Numbered from the stretch's first letter, positions 38,029 through 46,752 are shown. The stretch: 64,000 nucleotides of DNA from Puteibacter caeruleilacunae (GCA_005217565.1 SJCO01000005.1:62001-126000); one strand, 5' to 3'. Numbers and translations are program-made. Notes: generated by a model not told the origin, from the sequence alone.

Positions 38029-39213
38029 CTATGGCCAAATCTCATCAACATTTACCGTTATCTTATCAATGCGTCTTAGCTTAATTTCAAAATCGGTTTG
38101 CTGGTTGCCAGTTACTTGAAATAGTGCTTTAAAGCTTGATGAATTTGATGTAGCCATTTGTTCCTCTAATCGAGCAAGATTGTTGGGATCAGTAATGTAG
38201 TTTAATAGTGCAATATTTACCATGCCGGTATCGCACATAAATGATAGGATTATTCTTCCATCGGTTGTTTTAACAAAAGAAAAACTGGCAGGTTCAGTGC
38301 GAAGGTCTTCTTGAAATACTCTCTTTAGAGAAATAGTGGTATCATTCACCTGATAGTGTAAGGTTGCCTTTGAAACCTGATAATCGATACCTATCTTCTG
38401 ATGAAATTCTTTTAGGATTTTCTGGGTTTTATATGAACCGATGAATATCACATTTCTATCTTTTAAATCTTGCCATCGAATATTACTTGAGAACAATAGA
38501 TCAAGCTGAGGATTTCCATGTTTGATCATGTTCATTACTTTGAACAGACCAACAGGAGCATGAATGTTGATGTATGAGTGATCGAGTTGCTCTAATGTGT
38601 GCTGAGCTTCAGGATGTTTACTTTGCAGCTCTGCAAATTGTTCATCAGAGTTTATATCGTTTATCCTTATTACAGCACTTTGGTTCAAGACATCAGTCTT
38701 TCTGAAGAAGTAATGATCGCCCAAGACTATTGTCGTGGGGAAGTCAGAATGCTCAATGTCTTTCCAGAAGTACACATTCTCAGATGTTCTCCGTTGACCT
38801 TTGAAGAATAATACAGAGGAAATGATTAAAATAATAATGCTGATGAGCAGTATTGCCGGACTGTATTTTGCTGTCTTCTCTTTAAATAATGCCTTTTTAT
38901 CGATTTTAAACTGGATGGAATAATTCCCTTTAGGAATCAATAGTTTTAGAACGTCATTTTTTCCTTCAATGGAATAATATTCATCCAGTTTCTTACGTAG
39001 ATTGAGAATGTAGCTTCTTACATTTTTCCCTTTTTCACTAACCTCATGCTTCCCAAAAACATTGTAGGTAATGTCAATTTCTTTGGGCGTTTCTCCTTGT
39101 AGTGTTTGATCAACAAGATAGCGCAGTAGCTGTTTGTTCACAACCGACTTTGAAAATGTCTTACTGTCGCAAATCTTCTTTAAATGTTGATATATCAAGA
39201 ATTGGTTATGCAT
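38029..39213 (-). CDS. Membrane-anchored winged-helix regulator with extracytoplasmic sensor domain
   Basis: 394-residue single-pass membrane protein. The N-terminal 20-105 region (DITYNVFGK, NVRSYILNLRKKLDEYY, LKLLIPKGNYSIQF) resembles the winged-helix DNA-binding domain found at the start of many transmembrane cyclase or TolB-type regulators, where the pattern is F-G..VR....LR.KL..YY....I.IPKG.Y...F. One membrane helix about 117-137 (PAILLISIIILIISSVLFF). The remaining about 255 residues would lie outside the membrane and are unlike any domain I recognise. The design recalls CadC/ToxR: sense outside, bind DNA inside. It starts 54 bp after the stop of the GH20-sulfatase fusion on the same strand, so it probably controls that enzyme or its substrate locus. 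Confidence 0.7.
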   Translation of the reverse strand: MHNQFLIYQHLKKICDSKTFSKSVVNKQLLRYLVDQTLQGETPKEIDITYNVFGKHEVSEKGKNVRSYILNLRKKLDEYYSIEGKNDVLKLLIPKGNYSIQFKIDKKALFKEKTAKYSPAILLISIIILIISSVLFFKGQRRTSENVYFWKDIEHSDFPTTIVLGDHYFFRKTDVLNQSAVIRINDINSDEQFAELQSKHPEAQHTLEQLDHSYINIHAPVGLFKVMNMIKHGNPQLDLLFSSNIRWQDLKDRNVIFIGSYKTQKILKEFHQKIGIDYQVSKATLHYQVNDTTISLKRVFQEDLRTEPASFSFVKTTDGRIILSFMCDTGMVNIALLNYITDPNNLARLEEQMATSNSSSFKALFQVTGNQQTDFEIKLRRIDKITVNVDEIWP

Positions 39214-39267
39214 GTACCTTGTGATTAAAGAGAACTAAGATCATCTCAAATGTAATAAATTTGTTAT

Positions 39268-42168
39268 TTACTTTTTCAGTGTTGGCATTTGTGCTCCTAT
39301 TTTTTTCTTCCACTGATATAGTTCTTTGATCAGCTTGTTTGCAAGTTCAGGTTTTTCATGAACCAGGTTATGCTGCTCAGCGATATCGTTGCTAAGATCA
39401 TATAGCTCTGCAGAATCCTTGCGATTCATTAATTGCTGCTCATACCAAAGAATCAATTTATAGTTTCCTTTTCTCATGGCTGACGCTGGTCTCATTCCCG
39501 ATCCTGTATGATAATGAGGGTAATGCCAGAAAAGAGTTTCACGACTTAAATGCTCTCCTTTCATGAGTTTCACTAAGCTGGTTCCGTCTATTTTAATAGA
39601 TGATGATTTATGAAGCTTGGCCATCTCAATAAATGTAGGAAAGAAATCAATGGATGACACTATGTCGTTACAGATTGTTCCGTTATTTCCAGATCCTGGC
39701 CAATTGATGATTAGTGGCTCTCTGATACCTCCTTCGTACAACCATCCTTTACCACTTCGGAACGGTTTCTGTTCAGCATATTTATGCTTTCCTCCATTGT
39801 CGGCGAAGAATACAACAATGGTATTGTCCTCAATTCCTTGTGCTTTGATTTCATCCAGTATCCTGCCAATACTTGAATCCATCGTCTCAACCATAGCAGC
39901 GATGGTTGCATTGTTCTCAGGTTTGTCGGCCAATGGATGGTTGTTGTATTTCTCAACAAGTTTACTTTTAGCCATTAAAGGATCATGAATCGCATTATGT
40001 GAAACCATCAAAAAGAAAGGTTGGTTTTTATTTCTTTTGATGAAGTCAATGCTACGATTAGTGATCGTATCTGCGTTGTGCGCATCTATTTCGGGATTTT
40101 GCCATTTTGCTAGCTTACCTGCAGGCTTATAGGTGATAAATGTCTCTTTAAATCCTTGCTTGTCGGGATTATGACTTAAACTAATTGGTGGTCGCTTTGC
40201 TTTGCTCAAATGCCATTTACCAAACAAGGCAGTAGTATAACCGTTTTCCGACATTAGTTCTGCAAAAGTCTTTTCCTCTAAAGGTAGATACTGTTGCCAG
40301 TCGGGCGTACGGAACATATCCTTATCCGAGACTTTTCCTGGAATGTAATCTGTTAGATTTAGCCGGGCCGGGTATTTACCAGTCATAATCGAGGCGCGGG
40401 TAGGGGAACAGATGGCCGCAGCTGCATAGGCGTTGTTAAAACGCATTCCATCTTTAGCAATACGGTCGATATTTGGTGTTTGATAATAATCTGTACCATA
40501 GCACCCTACTTGTCCTGTCCCCATGTCATCAGCCAGTATGAAGACGATATTAGGACGCTGCTCTACTGAAAAGTCACAATAGTTAATCTTCAACGATTGG
40601 TAAATCTTCGTAAGATTAGAGAGACGTTGTTTGAAATCATGGTAGTCTTTGTGCTTCGGATCAGTCCACATCACTTCGGCCAATGCCGCCATTCTTGGGT
40701 ATGCCTTAAATTCTAACGTTTGCATGTCGGGGATGTACTCCGACCATAGACAGGCTTGCGTTCCTAGAATGTATTTTCTTTCATCAGGAGATAATTCTTG
40801 CGGAACAGGTTCAAAGGAATATACCTTATCAATAGGGACATATCCACCGATCGAAAGGGGCTCGTTCTTTCTGCTCTTGGTTTGGTATTTGTCGAAGTAA
40901 CAATGACTTCCAGGAGTCATAATCACATTGTGTTTTTCCTTTGCTGCAGCAATGCCTCCCTTTGTTCCACGCCATGACATAACGGTCGCGTTTGGAGCTA
41001 ATCCTCCTTCAAGTATCTCATCCCATCCGATGATTTTTTTCCTCTTGGAGTTGAGGTACTTTTCTATCCGTTGGATAAAGTAACTTTGTAGTTCATCTTC
41101 ATCAGCTAAATGCTCATCTTTAATTCTTTGCTGACATTTAGGACAGGCTTTCCATCGATCTTTTTTACATTCATCCCCTCCAATATGTATATACTGAGAT
41201 GGAAATAGTGGGATAATTTCATCGAGTACATTTTGTATGAATTCAAAGGTTTTCTCAGATCCTGCACAATACACTTCTTTCTTAGAACTCCACCGTGTTG
41301 CTACTTCATAAGGTCCTCCGGTACAGCCGACTTCAGGATATGCAGCTAAGACTGATTGTGTGTGTCCTGGCATTTCTATCTCTGGAATTACCTCGATGAA
41401 ACGCGATTTTGCATAGGCAACCACTCTTTTAATCTCGTCTTTTTTGTAATATCCGCCATGTGGTTTACCATCATATTCATTGCTTTTGTTGTTGTGCCCT
41501 TTGATGGTTTCTTTTCTTTGCGAGGCTATTTCAGCAAGTCTTGGATATCTGTCGATTTCAACTCGCCATCCCTGATCCTCGACTAAATGCCAATGGAATA
41601 CATTGATTTTATGCATGGCTAGTTGATCAATGAAACGACAAACATCATCGGCAGAGAAAAAGTAGCGTCCTACATCCAGATGTGCTCCTCTCCATGAAAA
41701 GCGAGGATGATCTTTTATTAATAAATTGGGAAAGATTAAGTGTTTCAATGAGGTTTTGTGATTTGGCATCATCTGTTTTAGTGATTGCACTCCGTAAAAT
41801 AGTCCTGCGTGTGTATTTGCTGCTATTTTGATGTTGTTGTTGTTTATTTCCAGTAGGTATCCTTCTTCTCCTGTTTCAATAGAGGTATCTATTTTTAGAA
41901 TAATACAATTCTCTTCAGTTTTTGTGTGCTGTTTTGTTTTTAGCTGTAAGTGATAAAATGCTTTTAGGTGAGTAGAAAGATTGTTTACTACGTCTTGCAT
42001 CTCTGGGCTATGATCATTGTAAACGATGAATCCCTTGTTTGTGATTGTCGAAGTTCCTTGATGGGAAACTATTGAGTTGACCTTTGGGATCACATTAATT
42101 TGAGCCATGATGTGATGCAGTGGCGTTAGAAAAATAAGGCAAAGAATAATAGTGTTTAGTCTTTTCAT
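39268..42168 (-). CDS. Fusion of GH20 beta-N-acetylhexosaminidase and S1 sulfatase
   Basis: Bifunctional secreted enzyme, 966 residues from the ATG at 42168, which begins the signal peptide MKRLNTIILCLIFLTPLHHIMAQ. An in-frame ATG at 42216 would add 16 polar residues and is less likely. GH20 part about 20-535: b-domain, FHWHLVEDQGWRVEI, EIEMPGHTQS, and the catalytic pair Asp332-Glu333 in HIGGDEC. The sulfatase part begins without a second signal peptide at about 542 (RPNIVFILADDMGTGQVG) with formylglycine motif C587-S-P-T-R, FGKWHLSKAKRPP and late metal site VFFADNGGKHKYA. Both sets of catalytic residues look intact. It likely removes sulfate and then the N-acetylhexosamine from the same chain end. 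A 121-bp tandem duplication precedes it. Confidence 0.93.
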   Translation of the reverse strand: MKRLNTIILCLIFLTPLHHIMAQINVIPKVNSIVSHQGTSTITNKGFIVYNDHSPEMQDVVNNLSTHLKAFYHLQLKTKQHTKTEENCIILKIDTSIETGEEGYLLEINNNNIKIAANTHAGLFYGVQSLKQMMPNHKTSLKHLIFPNLLIKDHPRFSWRGAHLDVGRYFFSADDVCRFIDQLAMHKINVFHWHLVEDQGWRVEIDRYPRLAEIASQRKETIKGHNNKSNEYDGKPHGGYYKKDEIKRVVAYAKSRFIEVIPEIEMPGHTQSVLAAYPEVGCTGGPYEVATRWSSKKEVYCAGSEKTFEFIQNVLDEIIPLFPSQYIHIGGDECKKDRWKACPKCQQRIKDEHLADEDELQSYFIQRIEKYLNSKRKKIIGWDEILEGGLAPNATVMSWRGTKGGIAAAKEKHNVIMTPGSHCYFDKYQTKSRKNEPLSIGGYVPIDKVYSFEPVPQELSPDERKYILGTQACLWSEYIPDMQTLEFKAYPRMAALAEVMWTDPKHKDYHDFKQRLSNLTKIYQSLKINYCDFSVEQRPNIVFILADDMGTGQVGCYGTDYYQTPNIDRIAKDGMRFNNAYAAAAICSPTRASIMTGKYPARLNLTDYIPGKVSDKDMFRTPDWQQYLPLEEKTFAELMSENGYTTALFGKWHLSKAKRPPISLSHNPDKQGFKETFITYKPAGKLAKWQNPEIDAHNADTITNRSIDFIKRNKNQPFFLMVSHNAIHDPLMAKSKLVEKYNNHPLADKPENNATIAAMVETMDSSIGRILDEIKAQGIEDNTIVVFFADNGGKHKYAEQKPFRSGKGWLYEGGIREPLIINWPGSGNNGTICNDIVSSIDFFPTFIEMAKLHKSSSIKIDGTSLVKLMKGEHLSRETLFWHYPHYHTGSGMRPASAMRKGNYKLILWYEQQLMNRKDSAELYDLSNDIAEQHNLVHEKPELANKLIKELYQWKKKIGAQMPTLKK

Positions 42169-42410
42169 CTGTTTTAAATTTTTTGATCTCTGAATGTTCA
42201 AAAAATTTGAATACATTCAGGAACTCACATAAATTTTAATCTTCCGCATGTGTGTATTTTCGGATGATGAAAATTCATGTTCGTTTCATCTGGTTTAAAT
42301 TTTTTGATCTCTGAATGTTCAAAAAAATTGAATACATTCAGGAACTCACATAAATTTTAATCATCCGCGTGTGTGTATTTTGCCAAGATGAAAATTCATG
42401 TTCGTTTCAT
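42166..42410. repeat. 121-bp tandem duplication covering the 5' region of the fusion gene
   Basis: 42166-42286 and 42287-42407 are near-identical direct copies (exact period 121 bp; GATCTC at 42185 and 42306). Each begins with the minus-strand start-like sequence (ATG at 42168, 42289 and again 42410, where a third copy is just starting) and contains the hairpin CTGAATGT..ACATTCAG (42190-42220 and 42311-42341 on the plus strand). Copies 2 and 3 begin ATGAAACGAACATGA, a four-codon frame, where the real gene reads ATGAAAAGACTAAAT. The fusion gene therefore has a doubled leader or operator region. Confidence 0.9.
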
Positions 42411-42858
42411 TATATTGATATTTTGGATGTTTGTTTTGTGTTTTTATTGATTGTGTCGTTGACGTTAACGGATTGTTGGCATTTAATGTTATCGTTTTTC
42501 AGAGATTGCGAATCTAGTTTTTTGTTAGAAGGATTAATTATTCTGAAGTACATATTACGTAAAAAGAACGTCAAAAGAATCGTTGACAATGAATTGGAGG
42601 GTTTGTAAAATGCCACAAACCAGGTGATTGACTTGGTCACGTAGTTAGAAATTGATGAAAGCAATTATAGTCATGTTTAATATTGTGATATCAAATATTA
42701 GAAATTGTTCATGATGAAATATAATCGGTGGATATTAGTACAATAATGGTGGAATGGTAGGGTAAATGCGCTAAAAGCCTATTAGTTTTGCTTCTGCAAT
42801 GCAGATGGCAATTCTGTATTAATCATGAGTTTTTTAGCAAACCAATTTTATTAAGTCA
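42411..42858. other. Intergenic stretch without recognised gene
   Basis: AT-rich region between the duplicated leader and the next sulfatase. It must hold the divergent promoters, but I see no clear TAnnTTTG box or strong hairpin. Short open frames on both strands (42411-42664) have no start signal, hydrophobic pattern or motif that would support a gene. Confidence 0.5.
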
Positions 42859-44376
42859 ATGCAAACATCAACATTGTTTTCCAAAATCTTATTGTCTGGA
42901 CTAGGAGTTGCATCTCTTTGTCCTGCTTTTAGTGCCGAAAAGGTTGAGAAAGATCAACCCATTAATGTTTTACTAATTACCGCCGATGACCTTAATTGTA
43001 ATTCAGTAGGTGCCTTTGGTGGGGAAGTCTCTAATATCACCCCTAATATCGATAAACTCGCAACCCAAGGTGTACGATTCACAAATGCTTTTGTAAATGT
43101 TGCCGTATGTCAGCCTTCAAGAGGTATTATTGCGACTGGTTTATATTCGCACAATAGTAATATTGAAGGTTTCTTTCATACGCAAAAGAATATTCCAACC
43201 ATCGTTGGGACGCTTCGTGATAATGGATATATAACTGGAGTTCTGGGAAAAGTAGATCATTCCAGTCCGAAGGCCGATACTCCATGGGATATGCAGTATG
43301 ATCGCTGGGATCTTGGAGTGGGAAGAGACAAAGATATCTACTACAGGCGGGTTAAAGATTTCTTGCAACGAGCAAAAAAGGAGAATAAACCATTTTATCT
43401 GATGGCTAATGCTCACGATCCTCATCGTCCGTTTGCATTGAGTGATCAAGAGAAGAACGCATTTAAGGATCATAAGATAAAGGATCCTTCGCGTATCTAT
43501 CAACCAGACGAGGTTATAGTTCCAGAATTCTTGCCAGAAATTCCTCAAGTAAGATTGGAGGTCTCAGAGTATTTTGGTTCTGTGAAACGTTTAGACGATA
43601 CCGTAGGAAAGGTATTGCAAGCTTTAGAAGAAGAGGGACTTGCTGATAATACTGTGGTAATTTTCTTATCTGATCATGGTATGGCTTTCCCATTTGCAAA
43701 GACCAATTGTTATTTCCAGAGTAATAGAACTCCCTGGATTATGAGATGGCCTAATCACATTGCTCCAAATACAGTAGACGAGAATAACTTTATTTCAGCA
43801 GTGGATTTCTTTCCTACAATGATGGATATATTAGATATTGATATTCCTAAGGGATTAGATGGTAAATCATTCAAGAATATCTTGTCTGGAAAAACAGATC
43901 GTACACGTGATAAAGTATTTACCCAATTTCATGAAACATCGGCAGCTAATGTATTTCCTATGCGCTCGGTGCAGAATAGTGAATATTGTTACATCTTTAA
44001 TCCTTGGTCGAATGGTGAACGTAGCTTTAGAAATGAATCTCAAAGTGGTAGAACATGGAGGGCAATGAAAGCAGCTGCAGAAAAAGATAAGTCTATTGCT
44101 GCTCGTGTTGATTTATTTAGTCATAGGGTAAAGGAAGAGTTTTACGATCTTAAGAAGGATCCTAATGCGCTGAATAATTTGATTGATGATCCTGTCTATC
44201 AGAAGAAAATAGCGAAGATGAGGAAGGAACTTCGTGCTTGGTTTGTTCAAACCAATGATCCTATACTTCCTGCATTCGACAAACGCGATGATGCAGTGTT
44301 TGTTGAGAATTATGTGCAAAAGATGCAGGTGGAAGCCAAGGCTCGAAAGAAGAATCGAAAGAGCATGAAACATTAA
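42859..44376 (+). CDS. Secreted S1-family sulfatase, heparan-N-sulfatase-like
   Basis: 505-residue sulfatase with signal peptide about 1-25 (CPAFSAE). Opening metal site INVLLITADDLNCNSVGAFG; formylglycine motif C84-Q-P-S-R preceded by NVAV; GVLGKVDHSSP; ANAHDPHRPF; late metal site FLSDHGMAFPFAKTNCY. The ADDLN opening and AVCQPSR motif resemble the N-sulfoglucosamine sulfohydrolase-type subfamily (S1_8), inferred by eye. The basic C-terminus (KKNRKSMKH) is unusual. It is transcribed divergently from the GH20-sulfatase fusion and ends at the 44383 terminator. Confidence 0.88.
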   Translation: MQTSTLFSKILLSGLGVASLCPAFSAEKVEKDQPINVLLITADDLNCNSVGAFGGEVSNITPNIDKLATQGVRFTNAFVNVAVCQPSRGIIATGLYSHNSNIEGFFHTQKNIPTIVGTLRDNGYITGVLGKVDHSSPKADTPWDMQYDRWDLGVGRDKDIYYRRVKDFLQRAKKENKPFYLMANAHDPHRPFALSDQEKNAFKDHKIKDPSRIYQPDEVIVPEFLPEIPQVRLEVSEYFGSVKRLDDTVGKVLQALEEEGLADNTVVIFLSDHGMAFPFAKTNCYFQSNRTPWIMRWPNHIAPNTVDENNFISAVDFFPTMMDILDIDIPKGLDGKSFKNILSGKTDRTRDKVFTQFHETSAANVFPMRSVQNSEYCYIFNPWSNGERSFRNESQSGRTWRAMKAAAEKDKSIAARVDLFSHRVKEEFYDLKKDPNALNNLIDDPVYQKKIAKMRKELRAWFVQTNDPILPAFDKRDDAVFVENYVQKMQVEAKARKKNRKSMKH

Positions 44377-44382
44377 AAATAT

Positions 44383-44419
44383 TAGTGCCAGGCTCGCTTA
44401 TAAGATGAGTCTGGCACTA
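44383..44419 (+). terminator. Terminator after the sulfatase
   Basis: TAGTGCCAGGCTC (44383-44395) pairs with GAGTCTGGCACTA (44407-44419), 13 bp with one wobble, followed by TTTATT. Confidence 0.75.
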
Positions 44420-44504
44420 TTTATTGGAAAATCGGAAGAAGTTCGTTAGTTTTCCTATCTCGAATTGTAGGAGCGATTTCTAATATTAAGCGAACAACAT
44501 CAGT

Positions 44505-45554
44505 ATGTATATTGAATTGAACCTTCCGAATATCATCGATATTTTATCCTGCTCAGCATCATTCATGTTGGGCTTATTGTTTGTCGTCTCAGTTTCGGAG
44601 AACAAACGGGCCAATATTTTTCTGGGACTATTCATGATTAGTCTCTCCATTGAAATAATGATGGTATTGATGGAAGACATTGTGCCATATGAACTACCTT
44701 TTCCAGTAACATCGCTCTTTATAATGCCTTTTTTGCTGTTTTATGTGCTGCAAACAGTTAACTATCATATAAAACCGTTATACCTGATGTTATTTGTTCC
44801 TGGATTGTTGGTAAATGTGGGAATGTACTTTTTTCATGTGGAGGAAGGATTGATTATTCTGGAATACTTGTTTAATATTGGGATACTTGCTGTTATCTTA
44901 AAAATGGTTCAGAATCTAAAGAGGAAAGTCGACAATTACTACTCTGACTTGGAGAACAAAACCTTGCAGTGGATACGAATTATTGTTTTTATCTACCTTG
45001 GATTTTACTTGTTCTGGATTACTGAAGATATCATAGGTATTAATCACGAAGACCTAACCATCTACTTTTCTTCTATTTCAACAATTGCCACTTTCTTTAT
45101 GATCTTGTGGATTGGTCACAATGGTTTTTCGCAGCATGAATTATTTAAATCACGACTTTTTCTTCCGCAACTTGCGTTGGAGGAGGAGGAGATTTTAATT
45201 CCCTCTAGCGATGAAGAGTTGGAATTGTATCAATCAATTTGTGAGAAAATTAAAGAACAAAGACTCTACATCGATCCTAAATTAAATCTCCGGGCATTAT
45301 CAGCTGCGCTCAATTTAAACGAAAAAGAGTTGTCGCGGATCATAAATCAGCAGTCTGGATTTAACTTTTATCGCTTTATCAATGAATTTAGGGTAAATGA
45401 GTTCAAGCGACTACTAAATTCCTCAAAGGCCGACCAGTTTTCGTTGTTAGGATTGGCTGAGGAGGCTGGTTTTAGTTCAAAATCAACTTTTTATGCTTCA
45501 TTTAAGGCAATTGAGGGCATCACTCCAAAGCAGTACGAGAATACGCTAAAATAG
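44505..45554 (+). CDS. Membrane-anchored AraC-family transcriptional regulator
   Basis: 349-residue protein with about six to seven hydrophobic helices in the first 210 residues (for example SASFMLGLLFVVSV, LFIMPFLLFYVLQ, TIATFFMILWIGH) and a C-terminal AraC helix-turn-helix pair at about 245-349 (LNLRALSAALNLNEKELSRIINQ, LLGLAEEAGFSSKSTFYASFKAIEGITPKQY). This arrangement, a multi-pass sensor fused to AraC, is common in Bacteroidota. It is a paralogue of the gene at 53453. It stands alone, 128 bp downstream of a sulfatase and 273 bp upstream of a lipoprotein gene, either of which could be a target. A 7-bp inverted repeat TAGTCCG/CGGACTA overlaps its stop codon (45552-45577). Confidence 0.9.
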   Translation: MYIELNLPNIIDILSCSASFMLGLLFVVSVSENKRANIFLGLFMISLSIEIMMVLMEDIVPYELPFPVTSLFIMPFLLFYVLQTVNYHIKPLYLMLFVPGLLVNVGMYFFHVEEGLIILEYLFNIGILAVILKMVQNLKRKVDNYYSDLENKTLQWIRIIVFIYLGFYLFWITEDIIGINHEDLTIYFSSISTIATFFMILWIGHNGFSQHELFKSRLFLPQLALEEEEILIPSSDEELELYQSICEKIKEQRLYIDPKLNLRALSAALNLNEKELSRIINQQSGFNFYRFINEFRVNEFKRLLNSSKADQFSLLGLAEEAGFSSKSTFYASFKAIEGITPKQYENTLK

Positions 45555-45577
45555 TCCGAAAAGAAGCAGTCGGACTA
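45552..45577 (+). terminator. Weak hairpin overlapping the AraC gene stop
   Basis: TAGTCCG (45552-45558) and CGGACTA (45571-45577) are perfect 7-bp arms with a 12-nt loop. There is no T-tract directly after; a T7 run comes only at about 45608. It may be a terminator or an operator. Confidence 0.35.
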
Positions 45578-45827
45578 GTCGGATAACATAATCTAACTTT
45601 TGGGCCCTTTTTTTGTGGAGCAACTAAAACAGAATGCACATTGCATAATGATGAAATGTTAATGTGAGTTCTTGTGTAAGTTGTAAACAATAATAACAAA
45701 GAGGCTAAGCTTTTCTGATCAATAAATTCTGTGACAGAAGTATGAATGCAATAAAGAGTAATACTTCACTTTCAGGAGGCCAAATTAGAAAATCTTAAAA
45801 TCTAATAATCAAAAAATCTATAAGCAT

Positions 45828-46676
45828 ATGAAACAATTTGGAGTAGTATTTATGAGTGTAGCATTCGCTCTTTTTACATGGATTTCATGTTCAAGTGATG
45901 AGGTTGAGAAGGAAGTAGCTGTTGATCCAGGCAATGATCCAAACTTTAAAATTGAGGTAAATAATGATGGATTAAAAGGTTTCAATCGTAAGGTTGAGGT
46001 ATTTGGAATAGATATCTATGCCGTAAAAGATGTTGACGATGCCAAGCTTTTGCATGCGGCTAATGTAATGGCTCAATATCTCGACAATGATGAGGATGGT
46101 AATGTAGATAATCAGTTGGTGCTTGATAAAATGATCGCTAATAAAGCCTTTGTGGTGATGTGGAAGAAGGAAAGTGACTTGGAAATGGATCTTCCAAATG
46201 GCAGAGAAGGGCAGGATCTAGGCAATGACGAAACTATCCCTGGTTTTGTGAGAGGAGGTAAGACAGGAACATTTGATGCATCTCTCGAGGAAATTTGGCA
46301 CATCATTACCCATGCAGGGTATGCGTATGCTTATCCTGAAATTTTTGGAGAACAGGACGGTTCAGAGATAGCCAATGCCATGGATATTGCTCGCGGTGGA
46401 AAATTCACTTCTATACCAAATAAATATCCAGCAAATGCTTGGTATAGCTATGATGATACTACCTGTGAATATGATTGTCAGGTGACTGAATATTTCTATT
46501 GGGCCATGAGTTCGATGTTAGGGGCTCAGGAAAACCGATTGAATGAGATAGGACAAGAGTGGAAGCTAAATACAAGAGCATTGGTTGAAAGCAAAGATCA
46601 AAACATTTTTAACCTATTGACTGCTCCTGATTATAAGCTGCCTACAGTACTTCCTGATGGGAGTTATAAGCACTAA
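45828..46676 (+). CDS. Lipoprotein with EF-hand-like loop and possible metal-binding HxxxH
   Basis: 282-residue lipoprotein: lipobox WISC with Cys21, then an acidic linker. Residues about 85-100 (AQYLDNDEDGNVDNQ) match an EF-hand/dockerin-type calcium loop (DxDxDG). Around residue 156 is EEIWHIITHAGYAYAYPEIFG, in which the two His residues and the Glu could bind a metal, though the spacing is not the classical HExxH. I do not recognise a named family; a calcium-dependent putative metallopeptidase is one possibility. The leader directly before the ATG is an AATCTAA-rich stretch like that before the gene at 5605. It is convergent with the BCCT gene and shares the 46697 terminator. Confidence 0.7.
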   Translation: MKQFGVVFMSVAFALFTWISCSSDEVEKEVAVDPGNDPNFKIEVNNDGLKGFNRKVEVFGIDIYAVKDVDDAKLLHAANVMAQYLDNDEDGNVDNQLVLDKMIANKAFVVMWKKESDLEMDLPNGREGQDLGNDETIPGFVRGGKTGTFDASLEEIWHIITHAGYAYAYPEIFGEQDGSEIANAMDIARGGKFTSIPNKYPANAWYSYDDTTCEYDCQVTEYFYWAMSSMLGAQENRLNEIGQEWKLNTRALVESKDQNIFNLLTAPDYKLPTVLPDGSYKH

Positions 46677-46696
46677 TAATCAAATTTAGAGGTAAT

Positions 46697-46736
46697 AAAA
46701 AAGCACTATCTTCATAATGAGGACAGTGCTTTTTTT
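46697..46736. terminator. Bidirectional terminator
   Basis: AAAAAAGCACT (46697-46707) pairs with AGTGCTTTTTT (46725-46735). The A-run and T-run on opposite sides make it function for both the lipoprotein gene and the convergent BCCT gene. Confidence 0.85.
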
Positions 46737-46752
46737 CTATGAATATTGTCTG

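Noticed and set aside
42369-42664. Short frames on both strands between the fusion gene and the next sulfatase
   Set aside because: No start context, the plus-strand one starts inside the tandem duplication, and neither shows domain or membrane patterns beyond AT-rich bias.
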